NCBI GenBank assembly: GCA_900552195.1
Contig: URYO01000067.1
Span: forward strand, 1-6,963
Source of the DNA: an uncultured Sutterella sp.
Lineage (GTDB): Bacteria; Pseudomonadota; Gammaproteobacteria; Burkholderiales; Burkholderiaceae_F
Reading direction: 5' to 3'
Length of the DNA: 6,963 bases
The notes below the pieces were generated by a model. It had not been told where the DNA came from and searched no databases. It was given only the letters and a program-made list of their open reading frames with translations. This document shows positions 1 to 5,770 of this stretch, piece after piece (positions within the stretch are counted from its first letter, which is position 1; each line of letters opens with the position of its first letter). Position numbers and translations under genes: made by a program.

Positions 1-8
1 CGATCTAA

Positions 9-269
9 CAAGCTCAAGTCTTAAATACCTCCGAAGAACCCATTGCCGGCCTTTACGTTGCCGGTGAGGCCTCAGGCGGTGTTCACGGAAAAGACCGCTT
101 GGGCGGCATCGGCTTAACCGATGCCGTGGTATTCGGCAGAATTGCAGGACGAGAAGCGGCGCTCCTTGAAAGGACGTCCGAGCATGCTGAATTTCAGTAC
201 GTTCCGCCGAGAAGCCACAGCATTCAAGAGCTTGATGCTTCTGCGGATTTTGAGCCGACGTGCGATTAA
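9..269 (+). CDS. C-terminal end of a fumarate-reductase/flavocytochrome c-type FAD flavoprotein (5' partial, possibly broken)
   Basis: Only the last 86 codons are visible. They contain the FAD-contacting C-terminal block of the fumarate reductase/flavocytochrome c flavoprotein family: [17 protein letters not shown], then [18 protein letters not shown]. In this family the enzymes reduce fumarate, urocanate or related unsaturated acids, often in the periplasm and coupled to cytochromes; the substrate cannot be told from this fragment. A polar tail of about 40 residues follows the conserved block. Reading upstream in the same frame, bases 6-8 are TAA, directly before QAQVLNT, which still looks like the family (compare KAEV-N in Shewanella flavocytochrome c3). 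The frame is therefore interrupted right at the window edge, by a true mutation or by a sequence error at the end of a contig. The family is well supported; whether the gene is intact is open. Confidence 0.75.
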   Translation, partial: QAQVLNTSEEPIAGLYVAGEASGGVHGKDRLGGIGLTDAVVFGRIAGREAALLERTSEHAEFQYVPPRSHSIQELDASADFEPTCD

Positions 270-284
270 GTTCCGTTTCACGGT

Positions 285-312
285 TTGCTCTAAACTATTA
301 CCCAACTTTAAT
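285..312 (+). promoter_or_regulatory. Weak candidate sigma70 promoter for ispD-ispF
   Basis: In the 68-nt gap before ispD, TTGCTC (285-290) is followed after 16 nt by TTTAAT (307-312), which matches the -10 consensus at five of six positions; the -35 match is only three of six. The surrounding gap is AT-richer than the genes. It is a guess from spacing and consensus, and ispD could equally be read through from the upstream flavoprotein gene, as no terminator is visible between them. Confidence 0.25.
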
Positions 313-325
313 TCTTGGTTGAACT

Positions 326-330
326 AGGAA
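326..330 (+). promoter_or_regulatory. Shine-Dalgarno AGGAA that fixes the expected ispD start
   Basis: AGGAA lies 7 nt before codon AAG at 338-340, the usual spacing for a start codon. An ATG at 338 would give the N-terminus [20 protein letters not shown], the normal IspD beginning. No ATG, GTG or TTG is present in this frame between the stop at 320-322 and the ATG at 392. A second purine run, AAGGAAG at 338-344, is also present but leads to no start codon. Confidence 0.45.
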
Positions 331-337
331 TCCGGAC

Positions 338-1039
338 AAGGAAGAACCCGTCTTCGGCGCAGTCGTCGTCGCAGCGGGAGTCGGTTCAAGAATGGGCACC
401 GGCAGCCCGAAACAATATGAACTTATCGGCAGCAAAACGATGCTGGAACGCTCGGTTCAAGTACTCCTCGACGAGCCTCGCATTAAAGAGCTCGTGGTCG
501 TCATTTCACCAGCCGACATAATCGGTCAGAGACTTGTATTTGAAGATCCCCGCGTCCGCATCGCACGTGTAGGAGGACAGACACGAGCCGACAGCGTTAA
601 AAACGGCATCTTGTTTTCTAACCTGAAGTCTTCGGACTGGGTGTTAGTCCATGATGCGGCCCGTCCCTGCCTGCTAACATCCGATGTCACCAAGCTGATG
701 GATTACTGCCAAAGACATCAGGAAAGCGCCATACTTGCCGTTCCGGTCAATGACACTCTTAAAAAAGAAGGCGAAAACGGCACAATCGCCTGCACCGTGA
801 GTCGAGACGGTTTGTGGGCTGCTCAGACCCCGCAGTGTTTCCCAGTCGGCGAATTAACCCGCGCCATGAATGAAGCAGGATCGGCCGTCACGGACGAGGC
901 AAGCGCCATGGAATTTGTCGGAAAGCATCCAGCGCTGGTCGAGGGCACTCCGACCAATATTAAAGTCACGCGCCCGATGGACCTCTGGCTCGCACGAGCC
1001 ATCTTTTTAGCTCGCAAAGAAAAGGAAAATAATGAGTAA
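338..1039 (+). CDS. ispD: IspD, 2-C-methyl-D-erythritol 4-phosphate cytidylyltransferase (start codon anomalous)
   Basis: Cytosolic enzyme of the MEP isoprenoid pathway that joins MEP and CTP to give CDP-methylerythritol. Counting from 338, the CTP-binding loop is AAGVGSRMG (12-20), followed by PKQY (24-27), RADSV (83-87), DAARP (106-110), [24 protein letters not shown] and NIKVTRP. These include counterparts of Escherichia coli IspD Arg20, Lys27, Asp106, Arg109 and Lys213. The total of 233 residues is close to the E. coli 236. The start is the problem: the frame is open from 323 and conserved sequence is clear from about 350, but the first standard start codon in frame is ATG 392. Starting there would give 215 residues and lose the loop and its arginine. 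I place the start at AAG 338 because of the AGGAA 7 nt upstream; this may be ATG changed by mutation or error. ispF follows with an 8-nt overlap. Confidence 0.9.
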   Translation, partial: KEEPVFGAVVVAAGVGSRMGTGSPKQYELIGSKTMLERSVQVLLDEPRIKELVVVISPADIIGQRLVFEDPRVRIARVGGQTRADSVKNGILFSNLKSSDWVLVHDAARPCLLTSDVTKLMDYCQRHQESAILAVPVNDTLKKEGENGTIACTVSRDGLWAAQTPQCFPVGELTRAMNEAGSAVTDEASAMEFVGKHPALVEGTPTNIKVTRPMDLWLARAIFLARKEKENNE

Positions 1040-1523
1040 CTGCAAAATCAGAGTCGGCCAGGGTTATGACGTTCACCGTTTGGTCGAAGGACGTCCGTTG
1101 ATTTTAGGCGGCGTTCAGATTCCGCATTCTCTAGGCTTGGACGGACACTCCGATGCCGATGTTCTGCTGCATGCCGTCACCGATGCTTTGTTCGGGGCTG
1201 CTGCCATGGGCGACATCGGCAGGCACTTTCCGGACACCGACCCGGCTTATAAGGGCGCCGACAGCACCAAATTGCTTTCCGAAGCGCTGAAAAAAGTGTG
1301 GGATAAAGGCTGGAAACCGGTGAATGTAGACTGCACAATCATTGCTCAGAAACCGAAACTTGCCCCATTCATGAACCAGATCAATTCTTCTTTGGCTGCT
1401 ATATTGCAGCTTCCCGTCGACTGCGTGAACGTCAAAGCCAAGACCAACGAAAAGCTCGGCTTTGAGGGAAAAGAAGAAGGGATTGTGGCTCAAGCGGTCA
1501 TCCTGCTTGAGGCCCGTGCTTAA
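1032..1523 (+). CDS. ispF: IspF, 2-C-methyl-D-erythritol 2,4-cyclodiphosphate synthase
   Basis: Cytosolic trimeric enzyme that cyclises CDP-methylerythritol 2-phosphate to methylerythritol cyclodiphosphate with release of CMP, two steps after IspD. The 163-residue length fits the family (E. coli 159). The zinc ligands are visible as Asp13 and His15 in GQGYDVHRL and His47 in the [15 protein letters not shown] block; [12 protein letters not shown] (60-71) and the C-terminal [14 protein letters not shown] signature also match. ATG 1032 has AGGA at 1023-1026, and the gene overlaps the end of ispD by 8 nt, so the two are probably translationally coupled. Its TAA stop lies in a TTAA shared with the stop of the convergent envZ, leaving no space for a terminator between them. 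Confidence 0.97.
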   Translation: MSNCKIRVGQGYDVHRLVEGRPLILGGVQIPHSLGLDGHSDADVLLHAVTDALFGAAAMGDIGRHFPDTDPAYKGADSTKLLSEALKKVWDKGWKPVNVDCTIIAQKPKLAPFMNQINSSLAAILQLPVDCVNVKAKTNEKLGFEGKEEGIVAQAVILLEARA

Positions 1524-2935
1524 TCAGCCTTTTCGGGCGTTTCCTTGCCTTCGGTAAGTTTTCTGACGACGGAGGCCTTCGGAACCACCGGAATCGTCAT
1601 CTGAACGCTCAAACCGTTCGGAATATTCTGGGCTAAGCGGACGGAACCTCCGCCGGCCTTAGCGACGCGGTTGACAATAGACAGACCCAATCCTGTCCCT
1701 GAGGCATTTCCGCGGGCAGTATCGCCGCGCTCAAACGGACGCAGAACGCGTTCTAAATCGCTTTCCGGAAGACCTTTGCCGTCATCGGCAACAATCAATT
1801 CGGCTGCTCCTCGCTTCTTCAAATAGTGAAGCGTAATGGACAGACGGAGAATGCCGTCGGAGCTGCGGCCGTACTTGCCGGCATTGACAATCATGTTTTG
1901 AACAGCACGCGCTAAATCCGTCGGATTGGCGCGGACTTCCAAACCGTCTTCAATCGAAGTAAGAAGCTGAATATCAGGCTGTGAGGCTACACGATTGGCG
2001 GCAATCACATGCCTGACGGTATCGGAAATATTGACGACTTCAAGTTCGGCCTCGCCCTGTCGGACGTATGCCATGAACTGCTTAACGATGCTTTCCATCT
2101 GATCAAGATCGCTGCACATGGCTTCTCGCGTCTCTTCGGAAAGCGGAGCCAATTCAACTTCAAGTCTTAATCGGGTAATCGGTGTACGAAGGTCGTGGCT
2201 GACGCCTGCGAGCAGAAGCTCGCGGTCGCTCGCCAAGCGCTTCAGGTCTGAGACCATCACGTTAAAGCTTTCGTTAACTTCACGGATTTCACTCGGACCG
2301 TCGAGAGGCAGCGGCTGCGGGAAAACGCCGCGGCCGAGCTCTCGCGCATACTCACTGAGTTTTGCGAGAGGGTCAATCAAACGGCTGGTTAAAAGTACCG
2401 TAAACAGGGCGCAGATGAGCAGCATCCCTGCGAACCAAAACATCCAGTTGGCACCCAATCGAGGGTTTTCGGCCGTTCGTTCTGCTCGGATCCAATATTC
2501 GTCCCCATCGATCTCGAAACTGACCCATAAACCGGGAATGCCGTTCAGGCTCTGAGCAAGAATGGTCTTCTTGCCCAAAGACGAACGGACATTATCAAGA
2601 ATCAGATCGTTGAGACTGTCGCTTTCCAGCGGAACAATACGGTCGTACGGTTCTTTCGGGAGTATCGTCAGGCCCTCACGCTGAGCCAATGCCATGATGA
2701 GGTCAAAACGATAACTCGTATCGGCACTGATCAGCGCATAGCGGGTCAGTGTCGTAATTGCGGTAATTCGCAGTGAGGCAGCTTGGGCTCGCGGCGCCTC
2801 ATTCAAGACAGCCAAGCCGTAGAGCCAAGCGCAGACGCTGGTCAGCACCAGAATAAAGAGCGCTCCGAAAGTTTTCCAAAACAACCCGGAAAAAAACTGC
2901 GAACCGAAGCCCTCCTTGCCGGCCTTGTCTGCCAT
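1520..2935 (-). CDS. envZ: EnvZ/RisS-type sensor histidine kinase
   Basis: Inner-membrane sensor kinase of 471 residues, the partner of the OmpR-type regulator encoded just upstream. Domains in order: a short cytoplasmic N-terminus; membrane segment about 19-44; a periplasmic domain about 45-163; membrane segment about 164-187; HAMP about 188-240; the dimerisation and phosphoacceptor domain with [19 protein letters not shown], phosphorylated on His247; then an ATPase domain with N box (Asn347, Asn351), G1 box DDGKGL (384-389), F box around Phe401 and G2 box GTGLGL (413-418). The H-box region is very close to enterobacterial EnvZ, and the Thr four residues after the His fits phosphatase activity in this family. 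ATG 2935 has GAGG 4 nt upstream. The gap to ompR is 24 nt. The stimulus is unknown; in Bordetella the equivalent pair is called RisA/RisS. Confidence 0.93.
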   Translation of the reverse strand: MADKAGKEGFGSQFFSGLFWKTFGALFILVLTSVCAWLYGLAVLNEAPRAQAASLRITAITTLTRYALISADTSYRFDLIMALAQREGLTILPKEPYDRIVPLESDSLNDLILDNVRSSLGKKTILAQSLNGIPGLWVSFEIDGDEYWIRAERTAENPRLGANWMFWFAGMLLICALFTVLLTSRLIDPLAKLSEYARELGRGVFPQPLPLDGPSEIREVNESFNVMVSDLKRLASDRELLLAGVSHDLRTPITRLRLEVELAPLSEETREAMCSDLDQMESIVKQFMAYVRQGEAELEVVNISDTVRHVIAANRVASQPDIQLLTSIEDGLEVRANPTDLARAVQNMIVNAGKYGRSSDGILRLSITLHYLKKRGAAELIVADDGKGLPESDLERVLRPFERGDTARGNASGTGLGLSIVNRVAKAGGGSVRLAQNIPNGLSVQMTIPVVPKASVVRKLTEGKETPEKAD

Positions 2936-2959
2936 ATTGCCTCACTTTCCGATCACAAA

Positions 2960-3742
2960 TTATTTCTTATCCTGAGCGTCGGAAGCGCCGTCAGGAATAA
3001 ACACGTAGCCTAAGCCCCAAACTGTCTGGAGATAACGAGGTTTGGAAGGATCAGGTTCGATAATTTTACGCAAACGAGAAACCTGAACGTCCAAAGAACG
3101 GTCAAAGGCTTCGTATTCGCGGCCGCGGGCCATTTCCATCAGCTTGTCGCGGGAAAGCGGAACTCTCGGATGACGTGCAAATGTCTTGAGAACCGCAAAT
3201 TCACCGGTTGTAAGCGGAATTTCTTCATCGCCTTTAGAAAGTTTGCGAGTACCCAGATCAAGAGAGAAGTTGCCGAAACGAACGACTTCATCTTCTTTGC
3301 TCGGAGCTCCGGGAGGATCAACCGGCTCTCTGCGGCGCAGAATGGCATGCAGACGGGCCAGCAGTTCGCGGGGATTGTAGGGTTTCGGGAGATAATCGTC
3401 GGCGCCCAATTCAAGGCCCAAGATTCGATCGATGTCTTCTCCTTTAGCGGTAAGCATCAGGATCGGCGTTGTGTCATTGGAAGCACGGATTCTCTTCAGT
3501 ATGGAAATTCCGTCTTCGCCCGGCATCATGACGTCCAAAACCACGGCGTCAAAACGTTCTCTTAGCCACAGACGATTCATCTGTTCGGCATTTTCTGCCA
3601 CAGATACGTGGAAACCGTTATTTGTAAGGAATTGACGAAGCAAATCGCGTAAGCGGCTGTCGTCGTCAACCACGAGGATGCGCGGAGGACGCTTGTTGCT
3701 GAGGGCTCCGCCGTCTTTTCTCAATGTCTCTGATTCTTGCAT
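2960..3742 (-). CDS. ompR: OmpR-family response regulator
   Basis: DNA-binding transcription regulator of 260 residues. The receiver domain (about 21-137) has acidic pocket Asp26/Asp27, phosphoacceptor Asp70 in VVLDVMMPGEDG, Thr98 in LTAKGED and Lys120 in LPKPYNPRELLAR. The winged-helix output domain (about 153-250) contains PLTTGEFAVLK, PLSRDKLMEMARGREY, RSLDVQVSRLRK and YLQTVWGLGYVF. The match to E. coli OmpR runs along the whole length, not just in general family motifs, so I use the ompR name. It carries about 15 extra residues at the N-terminus, ending in Lys/Arg/Pro. The start is well supported: AGGAG (3748-3752 read on the - strand) lies 5 nt before ATG. It is the first gene of an ompR-envZ operon and is divergent from a secreted-protein gene; a possible OmpR site lies in its leader. 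Confidence 0.95.
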   Translation of the reverse strand: MQESETLRKDGGALSNKRPPRILVVDDDSRLRDLLRQFLTNNGFHVSVAENAEQMNRLWLRERFDAVVLDVMMPGEDGISILKRIRASNDTTPILMLTAKGEDIDRILGLELGADDYLPKPYNPRELLARLHAILRRREPVDPPGAPSKEDEVVRFGNFSLDLGTRKLSKGDEEIPLTTGEFAVLKTFARHPRVPLSRDKLMEMARGREYEAFDRSLDVQVSRLRKIIEPDPSKPRYLQTVWGLGYVFIPDGASDAQDKK

Positions 3743-3768
3743 AGCATCTCCTGTCGGAAGATTTACAA

Positions 3769-3788
3769 ATTACATGATGCTACAAAAT
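3769..3788. promoter_or_regulatory. Candidate OmpR binding site
   Basis: Within these 20 bases two ACA words start 10 bp apart (3772 and 3782) in an AT-rich frame, ATTACATGATGCTACAAAAT. Known OmpR sites of enterobacteria (for example in front of ompF and ompC) are 20-bp elements with two AC-containing half-sites spaced 10 bp. The site sits 27 bp upstream of the ompR start codon, where autoregulation could act. In AT-rich DNA such a match can arise by chance, so this is a hypothesis. Confidence 0.3.
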
Positions 3789-3830
3789 TTATCCTCTTTT
3801 TGGTTTTCTTGCTACATGCCCCTATTCCTT

Positions 3831-3859
3831 TTGGGCAATAAGTTGAATAGGATTATGAA
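3831..3859 (+). promoter_or_regulatory. Weak candidate promoter for the secreted-protein gene
   Basis: TTGGGC (3831-3836) and TATGAA (3854-3859) are separated by 17 nt and lie just upstream of the ribosome binding site of the gene starting at 3883. The hexamers match the sigma70 consensus at only three and four of six positions. An alternative pair, TTGGTT (3800-3805) and TATTCC (3823-3828), also with 17-nt spacing, is no better. Confidence 0.2.
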
Positions 3860-3870
3860 AATAAAAGAAA

Positions 3871-3874
3871 GAGG
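3871..3874 (+). promoter_or_regulatory. Shine-Dalgarno GAGG supporting a TTG start
   Basis: GAGG, within AAAGAGG, lies 8 nt before TTG 3883-3885. There is no in-frame ATG near a plausible N-terminus, and the TTG start gives a well-formed signal peptide, so this site and the peptide together decide the start. The nearby ATG at 3855 is in another frame and leads to a different short open frame. Confidence 0.5.
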
Positions 3875-3882
3875 CATTTATT

Positions 3883-4557
3883 TTGAAAGAGATCCGATAT
3901 CTACCCGTTGTTTTGCTCTTGCTGCAGCCCGTAGTCGGTTCTGCTCATAATCCGGGACATCCGTCACCGTCAGAAACGACTGCAACTGTCGTGATTGACG
4001 CTTCCTCCGCCGAGGAAAACAGCTCTATTCCTCGCCCGCATGCGCCAAACGCAGCTTCTAATCCTAACGTTCCCAAATGTCACTGGGATAAATTGGACGC
4101 CGAAGGCCGTGCTTCTGTTTGGCCGACGTTATCGGCCAGGCACCGTGATTACCATTGGCGGCTCATGACCAGTGAAGAGCGCGCCGAGCTTCGGTCTTTC
4201 CTTCCGAAGATGGAAAGACGCCGTTTGCGTGAACGTTTTGTGACAAATCATCAGCATGCGCGCGATAACGATCGTCCTTACGTCCTATACAAGCGCCTCT
4301 CAAAACAAGAGCTCTGCGAGTTAAGAGAGCAAGTGCGTCAGGCGAACAAACAGCTTGTCCTTTCCAAAATGCTCAAGACGCCCGCCCAGATCGAGTACGA
4401 AGATCAGTTCCTTTCAAAACTCGCTGAGATGAACGATTTGAATCATCAGATGGTCATCGTCACGATTCAGGAGTCCGCTATGGAAAGTATGGCGGCTGCC
4501 GATCAAAAGGTCACGCCTGCCGCCCAAGAGAGTGCTTCTGCCCGCGTTTCTCCTTAG
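3883..4557 (+). CDS. Secreted/periplasmic protein of unknown function, possibly DUF3106-like
   Basis: I do not recognise this 224-residue protein with confidence. It begins with a clear signal peptide: charged MKEIRY, hydrophobic LPVVLLLLQPVVG, and a likely signal peptidase I site after GSA (residue 21). A Ser/Pro/Ala-rich segment (about 22-63) follows, then a charged, mainly helical region (about 66-190) with WPTLSARHRDYHWRLMTSEERAELRSFL-type helices (80-107) and RRRLRERF (112-119). The W..L..R...W..MT.EER pattern recalls DUF3106 proteins of betaproteobacteria, but only weakly. The mature part has exactly two cysteines, Cys66 and Cys145, able to form a disulfide in the periplasm. The C-terminus (about 198-224) is again low-complexity. 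The start codon is TTG. It is divergent from ompR-envZ and 41 nt upstream of tsaB with no terminator seen. A role in the envelope is inferred only. Confidence 0.8.
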   Translation: MKEIRYLPVVLLLLQPVVGSAHNPGHPSPSETTATVVIDASSAEENSSIPRPHAPNAASNPNVPKCHWDKLDAEGRASVWPTLSARHRDYHWRLMTSEERAELRSFLPKMERRRLRERFVTNHQHARDNDRPYVLYKRLSKQELCELREQVRQANKQLVLSKMLKTPAQIEYEDQFLSKLAEMNDLNHQMVIVTIQESAMESMAAADQKVTPAAQESASARVSP

Positions 4558-4598
4558 TCACAGACCGACTAAAATACTCTGCACTATAGGAGTGTTGT

Positions 4599-5306
4599 AT
4601 GGCAAGCGCATTACTTTGTCTTGAGTCTTCCGGAAATCTGTGTTCCGTCGCTGTCACCGGTTTCGATCGTGAGGCTTACCTTCAATCCGAGCCCGGACAA
4701 AAACACACGAAAGTCATTCTCGGAATGATCCGCGGCTGTCTGACTGCTGCAGGCGGCAGCCGTGAAGGACTTCAGGGAATTGCCTTCGGATCCGGCCCCG
4801 GCGCCTTTACCGGACTGCGCGTTGCCTGCGGCTTGGCTCAGGGTTTGGGCTGGGCGCTCAATATCCCGCTCATTCCCGTCAACACCCTGCTCGCGCTCGC
4901 CTACATCCATCATGAAACATTGGAAGAAGGCTCCCGCCTTTTGGCCGCGATCGATGCACGTATGCATGAGTGCTACTGCGCTGTCTTCCGTTACGAAAAT
5001 CATGAATTCAAGGAAGTCACGGCGCCAGCGCTTTGCAAACCATCCGAACTTTTAGCGATCGCAGATGACAACGGCGCCGAATTCCTGTGCGGAAATGCTT
5101 TCCGAATCTACGCCGATGAAATCGGAGATCCCGCTCCTAAGAAACTTCTTTCTACGGACGACGTCAACGCTCAAATGATCGTACCGCTCGCCCGAAAATA
5201 TTTTGAAGAAAATAAAACAGTGGACGCCGCAGAAGCGTCCCCGCTTTACGTTCGAGACCATGTCGCATTGACGATTGAAGAACGCAAAGCAGAAAAATCC
5301 CGTTGA
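4599..5306 (+). CDS. tsaB: TsaB (YeaZ), subunit of the tRNA t6A threonylcarbamoyltransferase complex
   Basis: TsaB is the dimerising, catalytically inactive ASKHA-fold partner of TsaD; with TsaE they transfer threonylcarbamoyl from TC-AMP to A37 of ANN-decoding tRNAs in the cytoplasm. The 235 residues match E. coli TsaB (231). Visible signatures are the N-terminal LLCLESSGNLCSVAV strand-turn, His36 in GQKHTK, the GSGPGAFTGLRVACGLAQGL block (64-83), IPVNTLLALA (92-101), AIDARMHECYCAVF (117-130) and the C-terminal PLYVRDHVA (215-223). ATG 4599 has AGGAG (4588-4592) at 6-nt spacing. Its TGA stop is 8 nt before the ATG of rimI; the tsaB-rimI pairing is common in proteobacteria. Confidence 0.95.
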   Translation: MASALLCLESSGNLCSVAVTGFDREAYLQSEPGQKHTKVILGMIRGCLTAAGGSREGLQGIAFGSGPGAFTGLRVACGLAQGLGWALNIPLIPVNTLLALAYIHHETLEEGSRLLAAIDARMHECYCAVFRYENHEFKEVTAPALCKPSELLAIADDNGAEFLCGNAFRIYADEIGDPAPKKLLSTDDVNAQMIVPLARKYFEENKTVDAAEASPLYVRDHVALTIEERKAEKSR

Positions 5307-5314
5307 GAATCTTT

Positions 5315-5767
5315 ATGGCTGAAAATCTCCTCATCACCCGAATGACTTCGGATGACATCGATGATGTTGTCCTTCTTGACCGCTCCATCTTTTATGATCC
5401 GTGGGCTCGAACGTCATTCTCCGGTTCTCTGAAGAAAGACACCTGTCTTGTTCTCAGAAGAGACGGTGAGCTTGAGGGATATGTGATTTTCAGCAGCATT
5501 TTTGACGAAGGAGAACTGCTTCGCATCGCCGTCAATCCGCTGTCCCGCCGCAAAGGTTATGCCACGATGCTCATGAAGGAACTAAGCAAGCTGGGACGCG
5601 AACGCAACATCGAACATTGGTTCTTAGAAGTTAGAGCCGGAAATCTCGGAGCGATTAAACTTTATGAGAAATTCGGTTTCATCATGATGGGTCGGCGCAA
5701 AGGGTACTATCCTTCGCCTAACGGTCGGGAAGACGCCATCACGATGCACGCGTATAGGAAGAAATAA
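5315..5767 (+). CDS. rimI: RimI, ribosomal protein S18-alanine N-acetyltransferase (GNAT)
   Basis: GNAT-fold enzyme that uses acetyl-CoA to acetylate the N-terminal alanine of ribosomal protein S18. Counting from ATG 5315 (150 residues), the central strand and acetyl-CoA loop are ELLRIAVNPLSRRKGYA (67-83), with the R-x-x-G-x-A pyrophosphate loop. LEVRAGNLGAIKLYEKFGF (104-122) contains the RimI LEVR..N..A..LY signature, with Glu105 at the position of the E. coli catalytic glutamate; GRRKGYYP and REDAITM complete the family pattern. Two starts are possible: TTG 5303, which overlaps the tsaB stop as TTGA and adds MRIF, or ATG 5315 with GAGA (5305-5308) 6 nt upstream. I prefer ATG because of its ribosome site and normal RimI N-terminus. 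The udg gene begins 3 nt after its stop. Confidence 0.93.
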   Translation: MAENLLITRMTSDDIDDVVLLDRSIFYDPWARTSFSGSLKKDTCLVLRRDGELEGYVIFSSIFDEGELLRIAVNPLSRRKGYATMLMKELSKLGRERNIEHWFLEVRAGNLGAIKLYEKFGFIMMGRRKGYYPSPNGREDAITMHAYRKK

Positions 5768-5770
5768 AAG

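Larger units (their letters stand above)
3743..3882. promoter_or_regulatory. Divergent intergenic region between ompR and the secreted-protein gene
   Basis: This 140-nt stretch is distinctly AT-richer than the flanking genes and must contain the ompR-envZ promoter (reading left) and probably the promoter of the gene at 3883 (reading right). It holds the ompR ribosome binding site at 3748-3752 and repeated YTACA words at 3763, 3770, 3780 and 3812. I could not pick a convincing ompR -35/-10 pair. No tRNA, hairpin terminator or small ORF of note is seen in it. Confidence 0.6.

Noticed and set aside
273..283. CCGT-TTC-ACGG inverted repeat after the flavoprotein stop
   Set aside because: The stem is only four base pairs and is followed by TTTGCTC, not a T-run, so it is not a credible terminator.
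315..521. Open frame from TTG 315 covering the ispD start
   Set aside because: It is in a different frame from ispD, has no ribosome site, and encodes a Ser-rich shadow sequence. It would matter only if an indel joined it to ispD near 323.
1131..1493. 120-residue open frame antisense to ispF
   Set aside because: ispF is fully supported by its motifs on the + strand; the antisense product has no recognisable features and no ribosome site was noted.
2118..2555. 145-residue open frame antisense to envZ
   Set aside because: Ser/Arg-rich composition typical of a shadow frame opposite a real kinase gene.
3170..3565. 131-residue open frame antisense to ompR
   Set aside because: OmpR is conserved along its whole length on the other strand; this frame is its shadow.
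3678..3950. 90-residue open frame bridging ompR and the secreted-protein gene
   Set aside because: It runs antisense through ompR codons and then through the intergenic region, ending inside the next gene; its inner ATG at 3855 lacks a good ribosome site and the product has no coherent domain.
4570..4575. TAAAAT as a -10 element for tsaB
   Set aside because: The hexamer is good, but at 16-18 nt upstream there is only TTTCTC-like sequence, so a promoter is not supported.
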